64,000 nt of DNA from Fluviirhizobium alvei (GTDB taxonomy: Bacteria; Pseudomonadota; Alphaproteobacteria; Rhizobiales; Rhizobiaceae). Within the stretch, counting starts at the first letter, position 1. Every line of letters starts with the position of its first letter. Location: the NCBI RefSeq assembly GCF_030551875.1, contig NZ_JAUOZU010000002.1, positions 1 through 64,000 on the forward strand, given 5' to 3'. Position numbers and translations under genes: made by a program. The notes under the pieces were generated by a model. That model did not search any database. It was not told where the DNA came from and saw nothing but the letters and a program-made list of their open reading frames with translations. Shown one piece after another: positions 1-8,665 of this stretch.

Positions 1-2
1 AG

Positions 3-2693
3 TCAAATGCGCGCGTGACAGCGCTCGACGATGGCGGCTGGCTGGTGACCTGGCAAAGCAAGGGGCAGGATGGTTCGAGCAATGGCATCTATCAGCAACG
101 CTTCAGCAAGAACGGCGACAAGATTTCAGACTTCGCACCCGAGGGTGCCAATGCCACCGTCAGCCTTGACGAAGATACATCCTACAGTTTCGAGAAGGCG
201 GATTTCGGCTTTACCGATGCCGATGGCGACAAGCTGGAATCGATCACCATCACCAGCCTGCCATCGAGCGGCACGCTTGTGCTTGATGGCGTGGCGGTGG
301 AAAAGAATGATGTGATCGCCGCCAGCGACATCCGCAAGCTGGTCTGGACGCCGGACGCCAATGCCAATGGCAAAGGCCTCGACAGCCTGAAATTCACCGT
401 CACCGACAGCTACGGCACCACGTCGAAATCGGCCTATACCATCACCTTCGATGTCGATGCCGTCGATGATCTGACGGTCTATGCAGAAACCCGTGTCAAC
501 AGCGCAACGGCTGGCAACCAGACAGCCGCGCAGGTGACCACGCTTTCGGATGGAAGTTATGTCGTGACCTGGCAGAGCGCCGACCAGGATGGCGATGGCA
601 ACGGCATCTACCAGCAGCATTACAGTGCCAAGGGTGTGAAGATCGGCGGCGAGGTGCAGGTCAATTCCTATACCGTTTCCGAACAGCTCGCACCGTCGAT
701 CACAGCCCTCTCCGGCGGCGGCTGGGTCGTGACCTGGCAGAGCGCCGGTCCGGACGGATCCAGCTATGGCATTGTCCAGCAGCGCTACGACGCCGATGGT
801 AACGCAGATGCCGCCGGCGAGATCCTGGTCAACACCACTGCCACATCCGCCCAGCGCAATCCGGTCGTGACTGCGCTCGACGATGGTGGCTGGGTCGTCG
901 CCTGGGAAAGCCTTCATGGCGGCGACATGAATATCTACCAGCAACGGTTCACCAGTGGCGGTGTCGCGAGCGATGGCGAAACCCTGGTCAATGGCTGGGT
1001 GTCGGGCAACCAGGTGGCGTCGACCATAACCGCGCTTAAGGATGGCGGCTGGGTTGTGGCCTGGGAAGGCTCTGGCGGCAACGGCAGCGAGTATGGCATC
1101 TACCAGCAGCGCTACAACAGTGCCGGCACGGCAGTGGGTTCGGAAACGCTGGTGAACTCCACCACCGCAGGCGATCAGGGCACGCCATCGATCACCGGAC
1201 TTGCCGATGGTGGCTGGGTCGTGACCTGGTATGATCCCAACAAGGATGGCGACGCCTTCGGCATTTTCCAGCAGCGCTACAACAGTTCGGGCGCCACCGT
1301 CGGTTCGGAAACCCAGGTGAACACATTCGTCACCGGCATTCAGTTCGAACCGAGTGTCACGGCACTGAAGAGCGGCGGCTGGGTGGTGACCTGGTCGAGT
1401 TCCGACCACGACGGCGGCCAGTACGGCGTCTATCAGCAGCTCTATAACAAGAATGGCGCTGCTGTCGGCGACGAAACCCGCATCAACACCACCACCGATG
1501 CCGATCAGGATACGCCCTCCGTTTCGGCCTTGAACGATGGCGGCTGGGTCGTGACCTGGAGCAGTTATGGCCAGGATGGTGATGGTGAGGGCGTTTACAT
1601 GCAGCGCTTCAACAGCGCTGGCAAGACCTCTTTCAGCTCCGACCCGACCGGCAAGAACAAGACCGTGACGGCCAAGGAGGATACCGATTTTTCCTTTGCG
1701 AAATCGCTCATCACCTTCAGTGACAATGATGGCGACACGCTATCCTCCATCGTCATCACCAGCCTGCCGACCAAGGGCAAGCTCACCTTCGCCGGTCAGG
1801 CCGTTCAAAAGAATGATGTCATTGCCGCGGCCGATCTCGACGAACTCGTCTGGACCCCGCCCGCCAATGCCAATGGCAAGAATGTCGCCAGTATCGGCTT
1901 CAAGGTCGAGGATTCCTCGGGCAACATGTCGTCGTCGACCTACAAGCTGACCATGGATGTCACGGCGGTCAACGATGCGCCGACCGGGGCCGACAAGACC
2001 CTCACCATTAAGGAAGACAGCGGCTACAAGATGAACAAGTCCGCTTTTGGCTTTGCCGATATCGATGGCGACAGCCTCGGCGCCGTCAAGATCAGCACGC
2101 TCGATGGCGATGGCACGCTGACCTTCAAAGGCAAGGAAGTGGCGCTCGGGGCCAGTATCGCGGCCAAGGATCTCGGCCAGTTGGTCTGGAAGCCGCTCAA
2201 GGATGCCTTCGGCACCGGCGTCGGTGACATCGGCTTCAAGGTCGTGGATGACAATGGGCTTGCTTCCAGCAAGATCAATCACCTGATCTTCAATGTCACC
2301 GATGTTGTCGACACGATCACGGGCAAGAAGGGCGCCGATACGCTCATCGGAACCGCGGGCGCCGACACCATTTCCGGTCTCGCCGGCAATGACAAGCTCG
2401 ATGGCCGGGCGGGCAACGACAGTCTTGCCGGCGGCACCGGCAAGGATACGTTCATCTTCACCGGCAAGCTCAACGACGCCGACAAAATCGTGGATTTCGA
2501 TGTCAACGGCGGTGATGTCATCGATCTCTCGGCGAGCAAGATCAAGAACTTCAGCGACCTGATGACCACTTACGCCCATGACAGCGGCTCCGATGTCGTC
2601 ATCAGCTTCGAGGCAGGAGGCAAGGTGGTGAGTTCGTTGACGATCGAGGGCGTCAGCGTTGCCGAGCTGAAGGTCGATGATTTCCTGATCTGA
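3..2693 (+). CDS. RTX/cadherin-like repeat protein, 5' end outside the window
   Basis: Large secreted adhesin-like or calcium-binding protein, probably exported by a type I secretion system. The frame is open to the left window edge and the repeat pattern is already running there, so the true start lies upstream. About 890 residues are visible. A cadherin-like/VCBS-like module (EDTSYSFEKADFGF and LVWTPDANANGK motifs, about nt 160-460) is followed by about seven repeats of 55-60 residues built on TALDDGGWVVTW...DG...GIYQQRYN. Two more cadherin-like modules follow (about nt 1670-2290), then glycine-aspartate RTX nonapeptides (about nt 2320-2450) and a C-terminal tail of the kind that carries an uncleaved type I signal. 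No secretion genes are visible beside it. The substrate or partner is unknown. Confidence 0.85.
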   Translation, partial: SNARVTALDDGGWLVTWQSKGQDGSSNGIYQQRFSKNGDKISDFAPEGANATVSLDEDTSYSFEKADFGFTDADGDKLESITITSLPSSGTLVLDGVAVEKNDVIAASDIRKLVWTPDANANGKGLDSLKFTVTDSYGTTSKSAYTITFDVDAVDDLTVYAETRVNSATAGNQTAAQVTTLSDGSYVVTWQSADQDGDGNGIYQQHYSAKGVKIGGEVQVNSYTVSEQLAPSITALSGGGWVVTWQSAGPDGSSYGIVQQRYDADGNADAAGEILVNTTATSAQRNPVVTALDDGGWVVAWESLHGGDMNIYQQRFTSGGVASDGETLVNGWVSGNQVASTITALKDGGWVVAWEGSGGNGSEYGIYQQRYNSAGTAVGSETLVNSTTAGDQGTPSITGLADGGWVVTWYDPNKDGDAFGIFQQRYNSSGATVGSETQVNTFVTGIQFEPSVTALKSGGWVVTWSSSDHDGGQYGVYQQLYNKNGAAVGDETRINTTTDADQDTPSVSALNDGGWVVTWSSYGQDGDGEGVYMQRFNSAGKTSFSSDPTGKNKTVTAKEDTDFSFAKSLITFSDNDGDTLSSIVITSLPTKGKLTFAGQAVQKNDVIAAADLDELVWTPPANANGKNVASIGFKVEDSSGNMSSSTYKLTMDVTAVNDAPTGADKTLTIKEDSGYKMNKSAFGFADIDGDSLGAVKISTLDGDGTLTFKGKEVALGASIAAKDLGQLVWKPLKDAFGTGVGDIGFKVVDDNGLASSKINHLIFNVTDVVDTITGKKGADTLIGTAGADTISGLAGNDKLDGRAGNDSLAGGTGKDTFIFTGKLNDADKIVDFDVNGGDVIDLSASKIKNFSDLMTTYAHDSGSDVVISFEAGGKVVSSLTIEGVSVAELKVDDFLI

Positions 2694-2698
2694 TCATC

Positions 2699-2749
<51 letters not shown>

Positions 2750-2773
2750 TCCCGGGATTTCTCCGAACGTGCC

Positions 2774-2809
2774 TTGACTCGCTCAATATATCGGTTATTC
2801 TGGATATAT
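2774..2809 (+). promoter_or_regulatory. arsR promoter and candidate operator (leaderless start)
   Basis: TTGACT (2774-2779) and TATTCT (2796-2801) are separated by 16 bp and make a reasonable -35/-10 pair. The predicted start point, about 7 nt after the -10, coincides with the A of the arsR ATG at 2808, and no Shine-Dalgarno sequence precedes that ATG. An inverted repeat ATATATC (2786-2792) / GGATATAT (2802-2809) covers the -10 and start codon and is a plausible ArsR operator. Operator identity is inferred from position only. Confidence 0.5.
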
Positions 2810-3170
2810 GGATGAGAGCAAAACGATAGCGGCACTGGCCGCCCTTGCGCAGCCGACAAGGCTGCAGACCTTCCGGCTTCTGGTCGAGCGCGAACCCGAA
2901 GGCGTGCCAGCGGGCGAATTGGCCCGGCTGATCGGCGTGCCGCAGAACACCATGTCGACGCATCTTTCGATCATGGCCAATGCTGGCATGGTGATCGGCG
3001 AACGCCAGAGCCGATCGATCATTTACAGGGCCGATCTCGAAGGTTTCCGCTCGGTCATGCTCTATCTCCTGCAGAATTGCTGCGGCGGCAACGCCGCGCT
3101 TTGCGTGCCTCTGATTGCCGATCTTACCCCCTGTTGCCCTCCCAAAGAGGGTGCCACCGACCGAACCTGA
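2808..3170 (+). CDS. arsR: ArsR-family As(III)-responsive repressor
   Basis: Winged-helix repressor of the arsenic operon, 120 aa. The N-terminal part contains the ArsR helix-turn-helix (QPTRLQTFRLLVE; GVPQNTMSTHLSIMANAG at about residues 43-60). The C-terminal region is cysteine rich, with Cys91-Cys92, Cys99 and Cys109-Cys110. A CC plus downstream C arrangement resembles the As(III) site of Acidithiobacillus-type ArsR rather than the ELCVCDL site of the R773 plasmid type. That assignment comes from residue placement, not from an alignment. The gene heads arsC-acr3-arsC-arsH with a 9-nt gap to arsC. The ATG at 2808 has no ribosome binding site, which fits a leaderless transcript. Confidence 0.92.
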   Translation: MDESKTIAALAALAQPTRLQTFRLLVEREPEGVPAGELARLIGVPQNTMSTHLSIMANAGMVIGERQSRSIIYRADLEGFRSVMLYLLQNCCGGNAALCVPLIADLTPCCPPKEGATDRT

Positions 3171-3179
3171 AAGACCGCC

Positions 3180-3704
3180 ATGACCAAGATTTACAACGTG
3201 CTGTTCCTCTGCACGGGCAATTCCGCTCGTTCCATTCTCGCCGAATCCATCCTGTCGAAGGAGGGGGAGGGGCGCTTCCGTGCCTATTCGGCCGGCAGCC
3301 ATCCCAAGGGTGAGGTGCATCCGCTGGCGCTCAAGACGCTCGCAGCACTCGGCTATCCGGATAACGGGTTCCGCTCCAAGAGCTGGGACGAATTCGCTGT
3401 CGAAGGTGCGCCCGCCTTCGATTTCATCTTCACGGTCTGCGACAATGCCGCCGGCGAAACCTGTCCGGTCTGGATCGGCCATCCGATGACGGCCCATTGG
3501 GGTGTCGAAGATCCCGCCGCCGTCGATGGGCCGGAATTCGAGAAGGAGCGCGCCTTCTCGCAGGCCGCCCGTTTTCTCAAGAACCGCATCATGGCCTTCG
3601 TCAGCCTGCCGATCGCCTCGATCGACAAGCTGGCGCTCGAAAGCAAGCTCCGCCAGATCGGCGCCATGGAAGGCGCGACCGGTTCCAGCGGAAAGGGCGC
3701 CTGA
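3180..3704 (+). CDS. arsC: Arsenate reductase, LMW-phosphatase fold (thioredoxin-coupled type)
   Basis: Reduces arsenate to arsenite in the cytoplasm. The 174-aa protein has the low-molecular-weight tyrosine-phosphatase P-loop CTGNSARS near the N terminus (catalytic Cys11). A second redox pair lies in CDNAAGETC (Cys87 and Cys95), the arrangement used by thioredoxin-linked ArsC for its disulfide cascade. It is longer than the roughly 130-140 aa of the S. aureus and B. subtilis enzymes because of a C-terminal extension rich in Gly and Ser. It lies 9 nt after arsR and 1 nt before acr3. A second, unrelated arsenate reductase of the glutaredoxin type follows in the same operon. Confidence 0.92.
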   Translation: MTKIYNVLFLCTGNSARSILAESILSKEGEGRFRAYSAGSHPKGEVHPLALKTLAALGYPDNGFRSKSWDEFAVEGAPAFDFIFTVCDNAAGETCPVWIGHPMTAHWGVEDPAAVDGPEFEKERAFSQAARFLKNRIMAFVSLPIASIDKLALESKLRQIGAMEGATGSSGKGA

Positions 3705-3705
3705 C

Positions 3706-4773
3706 ATGTCGACCTTCGAACGCTATCTCACGATCTGGGTCGGCCTCTGTATCATCGTCGGCATCGCACTCGGCCATTTCCTGCCCGACCTGTTCCAGGC
3801 GGTGGGTGCCATGGAAGTCGCGCGCGTCAATCTGCCGGTCGCGATGCTGATCTGGCTGATGATCATCCCGATGCTGCTCAAGATCGATTTCGCGGCTCTC
3901 GGCCAGGTCGGCCGCCACTGGCGCGGCATCGGTGTAACGCTCATCGTCAACTGGGCGGTCAAGCCCTTCTCGATGGCGCTGCTCGGCTGGCTGTTCATCG
4001 GCTGGCTTTTCCGGCCGCTGCTGCCGGAAGCGCAGATCGACAGCTACATTGCCGGCCTCATCATTCTGGCCGCCGCCCCCTGTACCGCCATGGTGTTCGT
4101 CTGGTCGAACCTGACCAAGGGCGAACCGCATTTCACGCTCTCGCAGGTGGCGCTCAACGATGCGATCATGGTCGTGGCCTTTGCGCCGATCGTCGCCCTG
4201 CTGCTCGGCCTGTCGGCGATCACCGTTCCGTGGGATACGCTGATCCTGTCGGTGGTGCTCTATATCGTCATCCCGGTCATCGTCGCGCAGGTGCTGCGCC
4301 GGTTGCTGATGGCGGATGGAAGCACTTCACGGCTCGATGCGTTGCTGTCGCGCCTGCAGCCGCTGTCGCTCCTGTCGCTCCTTGCCACGCTGGTGCTGCT
4401 GTTCGGTTTCCAGGGAGAGGCCATCATCGCCCAACCCGGCGTGATCGCGCTGCTGGCAGTGCCGATCCTCATCCAGGTCTATTTCAATTCGGGCATCGCC
4501 TATCTGCTCAATCGCTGGTCGGGTGAGGAACATTGCGTGGCCGGACCCTCGGCGCTGATCGGGGCCTCGAACTTCTTCGAGCTGGCGGTCGCCGCCGCCA
4601 TTTCGCTGTTCGGCTTCCATTCCGGTGCGGCTCTTGCCACCGTCGTCGGCGTACTGATCGAAGTGCCGGTCATGCTGTCGGTGGTCTGGATCGTCAACAA
4701 TACCAAGGGCTGGTACGAAAGCGCGCCTGCCGTCCGCCGCAACCTCAACCACAATCCGAGCAGGGAACATTGA
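3706..4773 (+). CDS. acr3: ACR3-family arsenite efflux permease
   Basis: Inner-membrane As(OH)3 exporter, 355 aa with about ten hydrophobic segments. The ATG at 3706, 1 nt after the arsC stop, gives the typical ACR3 N terminus (MSTFERYLTIWVGLCIIVG). The AAPCTAMVFVWS segment contains the conserved Cys of the fourth membrane helix needed for arsenite transport. The frame also stays open upstream through arsC, but that extension is not credible. It may act alone as a proton-coupled exporter or with the ArsA ATPase encoded convergently nearby. The protein belongs to the BASS-related ACR3 family rather than ArsB. Confidence 0.93.
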   Translation: MSTFERYLTIWVGLCIIVGIALGHFLPDLFQAVGAMEVARVNLPVAMLIWLMIIPMLLKIDFAALGQVGRHWRGIGVTLIVNWAVKPFSMALLGWLFIGWLFRPLLPEAQIDSYIAGLIILAAAPCTAMVFVWSNLTKGEPHFTLSQVALNDAIMVVAFAPIVALLLGLSAITVPWDTLILSVVLYIVIPVIVAQVLRRLLMADGSTSRLDALLSRLQPLSLLSLLATLVLLFGFQGEAIIAQPGVIALLAVPILIQVYFNSGIAYLLNRWSGEEHCVAGPSALIGASNFFELAVAAAISLFGFHSGAALATVVGVLIEVPVMLSVVWIVNNTKGWYESAPAVRRNLNHNPSREH

Positions 4774-4775
4774 CC

Positions 4776-5201
4776 ATGGACGTGACGATCTACCACAATC
4801 CCGCCTGCGGCACTTCCCGCAACACGCTGGCGCTCATCCGCCATGCCGGCCTTGAGCCCACGGTGATCGAATATCTCAAGGACCCGCCGTCCCGGGAGCA
4901 GCTGGCCACCATGATCCGCGATGCCGGGCTTACGGTGCGCCAGGCGATCCGCGAAAAGGGTACGCCCTATGAAGCGCTCGGCCTCGGCGATCCTTCGCTC
5001 GGCGACGAGCAACTGCTTGATGCGATGCTGACGGAGCCGATCCTCATCAACCGGCCGTTCGTGATCACGCCGATGGGGACGCGGCTTTGCCGCCCCTCGG
5101 AAGCCGTGCTCGATATCCTCCCGGCCGACGCGTTTTCGGCTCCCTTCGTCAAGGAGGATGGCGAGGCAGTCCTCGGTGAAGGAGGCAAGCGCCTTGTCTG
5201 A
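4776..5201 (+). CDS. arsC: Arsenate reductase, glutaredoxin-coupled type
   Basis: Second arsenate reductase of the operon, 141 aa, thioredoxin-fold ArsC of the R773 type. The catalytic cysteine is Cys11 in [13 protein letters not shown]. The conserved downstream elements are [10 protein letters not shown], a [10 protein letters not shown] segment, the [19 protein letters not shown] segment (with the arginines that bind the oxyanion) and a C-terminal ILP stretch. It needs glutathione and glutaredoxin, unlike the LMW-phosphatase-type enzyme two genes upstream. The start is 2 nt after the acr3 stop, so translation is probably coupled. It overlaps the arsH start by 8 nt. Confidence 0.93.
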   Translation: MDVTIYHNPACGTSRNTLALIRHAGLEPTVIEYLKDPPSREQLATMIRDAGLTVRQAIREKGTPYEALGLGDPSLGDEQLLDAMLTEPILINRPFVITPMGTRLCRPSEAVLDILPADAFSAPFVKEDGEAVLGEGGKRLV

Positions 5202-5901
5202 TCTCCCCGCCGCCGACCTCCGCCATCTCCGGCAGCCCGATCCCGCGGCCCTGCGCCCGGTTGCCTCCACCCATCCGCCGCGCATCCTCATCCTCTACGG
5301 TTCGGTGCGCCCGGTCTCCTACAGCCGGCTGCTCGCCGAAGAGGCAGGCCGCCTGCTGACCCATTTCGGCGCCGAGGTGCGTTTCTTCAATCCGTCCGGC
5401 CTGCCTTTGCCTGATGATGCGCCGGTCAACCATCCAAAGGTCGAGGAGTTGCGGGCACTGTCGGAATGGTCCGAGGGCCAGGTCTGGGTCAGTCCGGAAC
5501 GGCATGGCGCTATCACCGGCATCATGAAGGCGCAGATCGACTGGATTCCGCTGTCGATCGGCGCCATCCGCCCGACCCAGGGCAAGACGCTCGCCGTCAT
5601 GCAGGTTTCGGGCGGCTCGCAGAGCTTCAATGCGGTCAATACGCTGCGGCTTCTCGGCCGCTGGATGCGGATGATCACCATCCCCAACCAGTCCTCGGTC
5701 GCCAAGGCCTGGCAGGAGTTCGACGGCGATGGCCGTATGAAACCATCCTCCTATTACGAGCGCGTTGTCGATGTCTGCGAGGAACTGATCAAGTTCACCC
5801 TTCTGACCCGCGACTGCTCGTCCTATCTCACCGACCGTTATTCCGAACGCAAGGAAGACGCGGAAAAGCTCGAAGCGCGGATGAAACTGAAATCGATCTG
5901 A
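5194..5901 (+). CDS. arsH: ArsH NADPH-dependent FMN reductase / organoarsenical oxidase
   Basis: Flavodoxin-like NADPH:FMN oxidoreductase known to oxidise trivalent methyl- and aryl-arsenicals. Recognisable blocks are [70 protein letters not shown] and the C-terminal DRYSER region. The start chosen is TTG 5194 (235 aa), because GGAGG at 5181-5185 lies 8 nt upstream and the resulting [10 protein letters not shown] terminus is family-like. An ATG at 5158 is in frame but has its AAGGAGG directly abutting the start codon. The gene overlaps arsC by 8 nt and ends 16 nt from the convergent arsA stop. Confidence 0.92.
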   Translation: MSDLPAADLRHLRQPDPAALRPVASTHPPRILILYGSVRPVSYSRLLAEEAGRLLTHFGAEVRFFNPSGLPLPDDAPVNHPKVEELRALSEWSEGQVWVSPERHGAITGIMKAQIDWIPLSIGAIRPTQGKTLAVMQVSGGSQSFNAVNTLRLLGRWMRMITIPNQSSVAKAWQEFDGDGRMKPSSYYERVVDVCEELIKFTLLTRDCSSYLTDRYSERKEDAEKLEARMKLKSI

Positions 5902-5917
5902 GGCCGGGGCGGGAGGA

Positions 5918-7693
5918 TCAGTCCTTCCGGTCCGGAGCGCTCGAGAGCGCCTTCAGGGCCGCGATCCCGACCGGTGGCTCGGCCTTGAAGGGCAAGAGAT
6001 AGGTGCGGCGCGCGAGCTTGTCGCGAACACGGTCGATCTGTGCCCTTTCGCCGGCAATGCGCGACAGAAGCAGCGGATCGCCCGTGCCACTGGCCGACAT
6101 GGCGCGGTTGATCACCCAGCCATAGGGCTCGATCTTGGCGCGCCGGAGATCCTCCTGCAGGGCGGCGGCTTCTGAGACCGGCGTCGTCTCCGGCAAGGCC
6201 ACCAGAACCACCTTGGTATAGTCCGGGTTCTGCAGCCGCATCAGCGGCGTGATCATGCGGCCGGCATGGGTCGGCTCCATCTGCGCCGTCATCTGGCGAT
6301 GGTAGGCCCCCGTTGCATCGAGCAGCAGCAGCGTATGCCCGGTCGGCGCCGTGTCGATGATCACGAAGGCATCGCGCGCTTCCGCCACGATGCGGGAGAA
6401 GGCGTGGAAGACTGCGACTTCCTCGGTGCAGGGCGATTCGAGATCTTCCCGCAGCAAAGCCTTGCCATCCTCATCGAGATCGCGGCCACGCGAAGCCATG
6501 ATCTTTTCAATGTAGCGCTTCGTTTCCGCCGCCGGATCGATCCGGTCCACCGTCAGGTTCTGGAGCGATCCGTCGACCACGAAGGTGAGATGGGCCGCGG
6601 GATCGGTGGTGGTGAGATGCACGGCATGGCCGCGTTCGACGAGACCGATCGCGATTGCTGCGGCGACGGTCGTCTTGCCGACGCCGCCCTTGCCCATCAC
6701 CATCACCAGTCCCTTGCCGCCGGCGGCGATATCGTCGACGAGCGCTGCGAAGCCCGGCAGATCCGGCCAGACACTCTCCGGAATGACAGTAACGTCGCTG
6801 GCTGTCGCCGGTGGCGCAAAGAGCGCGCGCAGGGCTGCAAGCCCGACCATGTCGAAGCCGAGCAGCGGGAACTCGTCGCGGCTCAGCCGCGCAATCTCCG
6901 CCGGCATCTCCGCAAGCGCTGCGGCCTGGCTGCGCTCAAGACCTGTAGCGATCACATCTCCCGATCCGACCGGGTGAAAACGACCATTGATCGCGAGCAT
7001 CTGGTTTTCAAGCCCGAGCGCTGTCAGTTCGCGCGATGTGCGCGCGGCCTCGCGCAAGGCTCCGCGATCCGGCCGCGTCACCAGCACGATTTTCGTGCGC
7101 TGTTCATCGCCGAGGCAGGTGAGGGCAGCGCGAAACCGGTCCTCCTGCATCTTGAGCCCTGAATGGGGCCCGAGGCAGGAGGCGCCTCGATCATTGCCTT
7201 CGAGAAACCCCGTCCAGGCCTTGGGCAGGCTCAGAAGCCGCAGCGTATGGCCGGTGGGGGCCGTATCGAAAATGATATGGTCGAATTCCGGCATCGCATC
7301 GGCCAGCAGTCCGACAAAGGCGTCGAAGGCGGCAATCTCGGTGGTGCAGGCGCCGGAGAGCTGTTCCCGCACTGTCTTCTTCTCGTCCTCGGTGGCGGCA
7401 GGACCCATCTGGTCGAGAACGCGGATCCGGTAATCCTCGGCAGCGGCTTCCGGGTCGATGTTCATGGCGAACAGGCCGGGCACATTCGCAACCGCCACGG
7501 GCTCGTCGGAGAGCGGCGTCGCCAGCATCTCGTCGAGATTGGAGGCCGGATCGGTGCTGACGAGCAGCACCCGCTTGCCCTGATCGCAAAGCGCAATCGC
7601 GCTCGCACAACTGAGCGAGGTCTTGCCGACGCCGCCCTTGCCGGTGAAGAACAGGTAGCGGGTCGGTTCGGTCAGCATCTGGGTCTTGATCAT
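5918..7693 (-). CDS. arsA: ArsA arsenite-stimulated ATPase (tandem)
   Basis: Soluble ATPase that energises arsenite export. The 591-aa protein is the full two-domain ArsA form: a first P-loop GKGGVGKTS near residue 18 and a second GKGGVGKTT near residue 335. Signature DTAPTGHTLRLL motifs occur in both halves. The metalloid-binding cysteines are visible in GACTTEIAAF, ASCLG and SPCTEEVAVF, matching Cys113, Cys172 and Cys422 of the plasmid R773 protein. A good AGGAG lies 6 nt before the ATG. It is on the opposite strand to the ars operon, and no arsD chaperone gene accompanies it here, so arsenite loading would occur without ArsD or with one encoded elsewhere. Confidence 0.93.
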   Translation of the reverse strand: MIKTQMLTEPTRYLFFTGKGGVGKTSLSCASAIALCDQGKRVLLVSTDPASNLDEMLATPLSDEPVAVANVPGLFAMNIDPEAAAEDYRIRVLDQMGPAATEDEKKTVREQLSGACTTEIAAFDAFVGLLADAMPEFDHIIFDTAPTGHTLRLLSLPKAWTGFLEGNDRGASCLGPHSGLKMQEDRFRAALTCLGDEQRTKIVLVTRPDRGALREAARTSRELTALGLENQMLAINGRFHPVGSGDVIATGLERSQAAALAEMPAEIARLSRDEFPLLGFDMVGLAALRALFAPPATASDVTVIPESVWPDLPGFAALVDDIAAGGKGLVMVMGKGGVGKTTVAAAIAIGLVERGHAVHLTTTDPAAHLTFVVDGSLQNLTVDRIDPAAETKRYIEKIMASRGRDLDEDGKALLREDLESPCTEEVAVFHAFSRIVAEARDAFVIIDTAPTGHTLLLLDATGAYHRQMTAQMEPTHAGRMITPLMRLQNPDYTKVVLVALPETTPVSEAAALQEDLRRAKIEPYGWVINRAMSASGTGDPLLLSRIAGERAQIDRVRDKLARRTYLLPFKAEPPVGIAALKALSSAPDRKD

Positions 7694-7776
7694 GTCGGTC
7701 TCCTGTCAGACAGACCTTAGGCGGATCGGAACCAGATTCCTTGATCGAACGCAATTCGGATGCTGTTTTCGGACAA

Positions 7777-8523
7777 TCAGAGCGTGGCTTCGTATCCGCC
7801 CTGGATGACGAGCTGGATCGAGATCAGGAACAGGAGCACCATGATCACCCGCCGGTAAATCACATCCGGCAGCACGCGCGAAATGTAGCGGCCGAGAAAG
7901 GTGCCGCCGACCGCAATCGCGCAGAGCACGAGCGCCGTCGTCACATTGAGATCATCCATCAGGCCGAGCGTGTAATAGGCCGGCAGCTTCGACAGATTGA
8001 CGATCGCAAAGGTGATGGTCGTCGTACCGGCAAATACCATCTTCGGCAGTTTCTGCGGCAGCACATAGGCCTGGAAGGGTGGCGCGCCCGAATGGGCGAT
8101 GAAGCTGGTGATGCCGGTCAGAACACCCATGAAAAGGCCGAAGGCAAGGTTGGGCTGTCGCGGTTCGGCGGCCTCATGGCGACCGATCCAGGCCGTGAGG
8201 CAATAGGCGATACCGATGATGCCGGTCGCAATCACGATCACCCAGGAAGGAACATGTTCGGAAAGGAGGCTCGCCACCAGAACGCCGAACAGGGCCGATG
8301 GCGCCAGGATCGCGATGTTGCGGGCCGAAAACTCGCGCCGATAGACCCAGACCCCGACTGCATCCGAAATCAGGAACACCGGCAGAAGGAGCGAGGCCGC
8401 CGTCAGCGGATCATACCAGAAGGTCAGCATCGGCACGGCGAGCGTACCGGCTGTTGCAAGGCCGCCCTTGGCCAGTCCGACAATGAGGGCAGCGAGCGCG
8501 ATGATAAGAAAATGCTCCGGCAC
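7777..8523 (-). CDS. TauE/SafE family sulfite/anion permease
   Basis: Inner-membrane protein of 248 aa with about eight hydrophobic segments. The N terminus (FLIIALAALIVGLAKGGL) and the middle segment (TSFIAHSGAPPFQAYVLPQKL) are typical of the TauE/SafE (DUF81) family, whose members export sulfite, sulfoacetate or related anions. The start is GTG 8523. It lies 83 nt upstream of arsA on the same strand and may be co-transcribed with it. A role in arsenic or thiol metabolism is only suggested by position. Confidence 0.8.
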   Translation of the reverse strand: MPEHFLIIALAALIVGLAKGGLATAGTLAVPMLTFWYDPLTAASLLLPVFLISDAVGVWVYRREFSARNIAILAPSALFGVLVASLLSEHVPSWVIVIATGIIGIAYCLTAWIGRHEAAEPRQPNLAFGLFMGVLTGITSFIAHSGAPPFQAYVLPQKLPKMVFAGTTTITFAIVNLSKLPAYYTLGLMDDLNVTTALVLCAIAVGGTFLGRYISRVLPDVIYRRVIMVLLFLISIQLVIQGGYEATL

Positions 8524-8665
8524 GGGATCGATCTTTCGGCTTGGGGGACCGGCTTCACCGGTGCGGATCGTTGAGGGTCAGGGGCGTTCGGTCAGGTCAG
8601 CAAGATTGATGTGGACCGACCGTTTCATAACATGAGTTTGCCCGTTCGCCAGTATCTCTCGATTG

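Noticed and set aside
126-1409. Long minus-strand frames inside the RTX gene
   Set aside because: Repetitive high-GC coding DNA produces antisense frames. The translation mirrors the repeats and lacks start signals.
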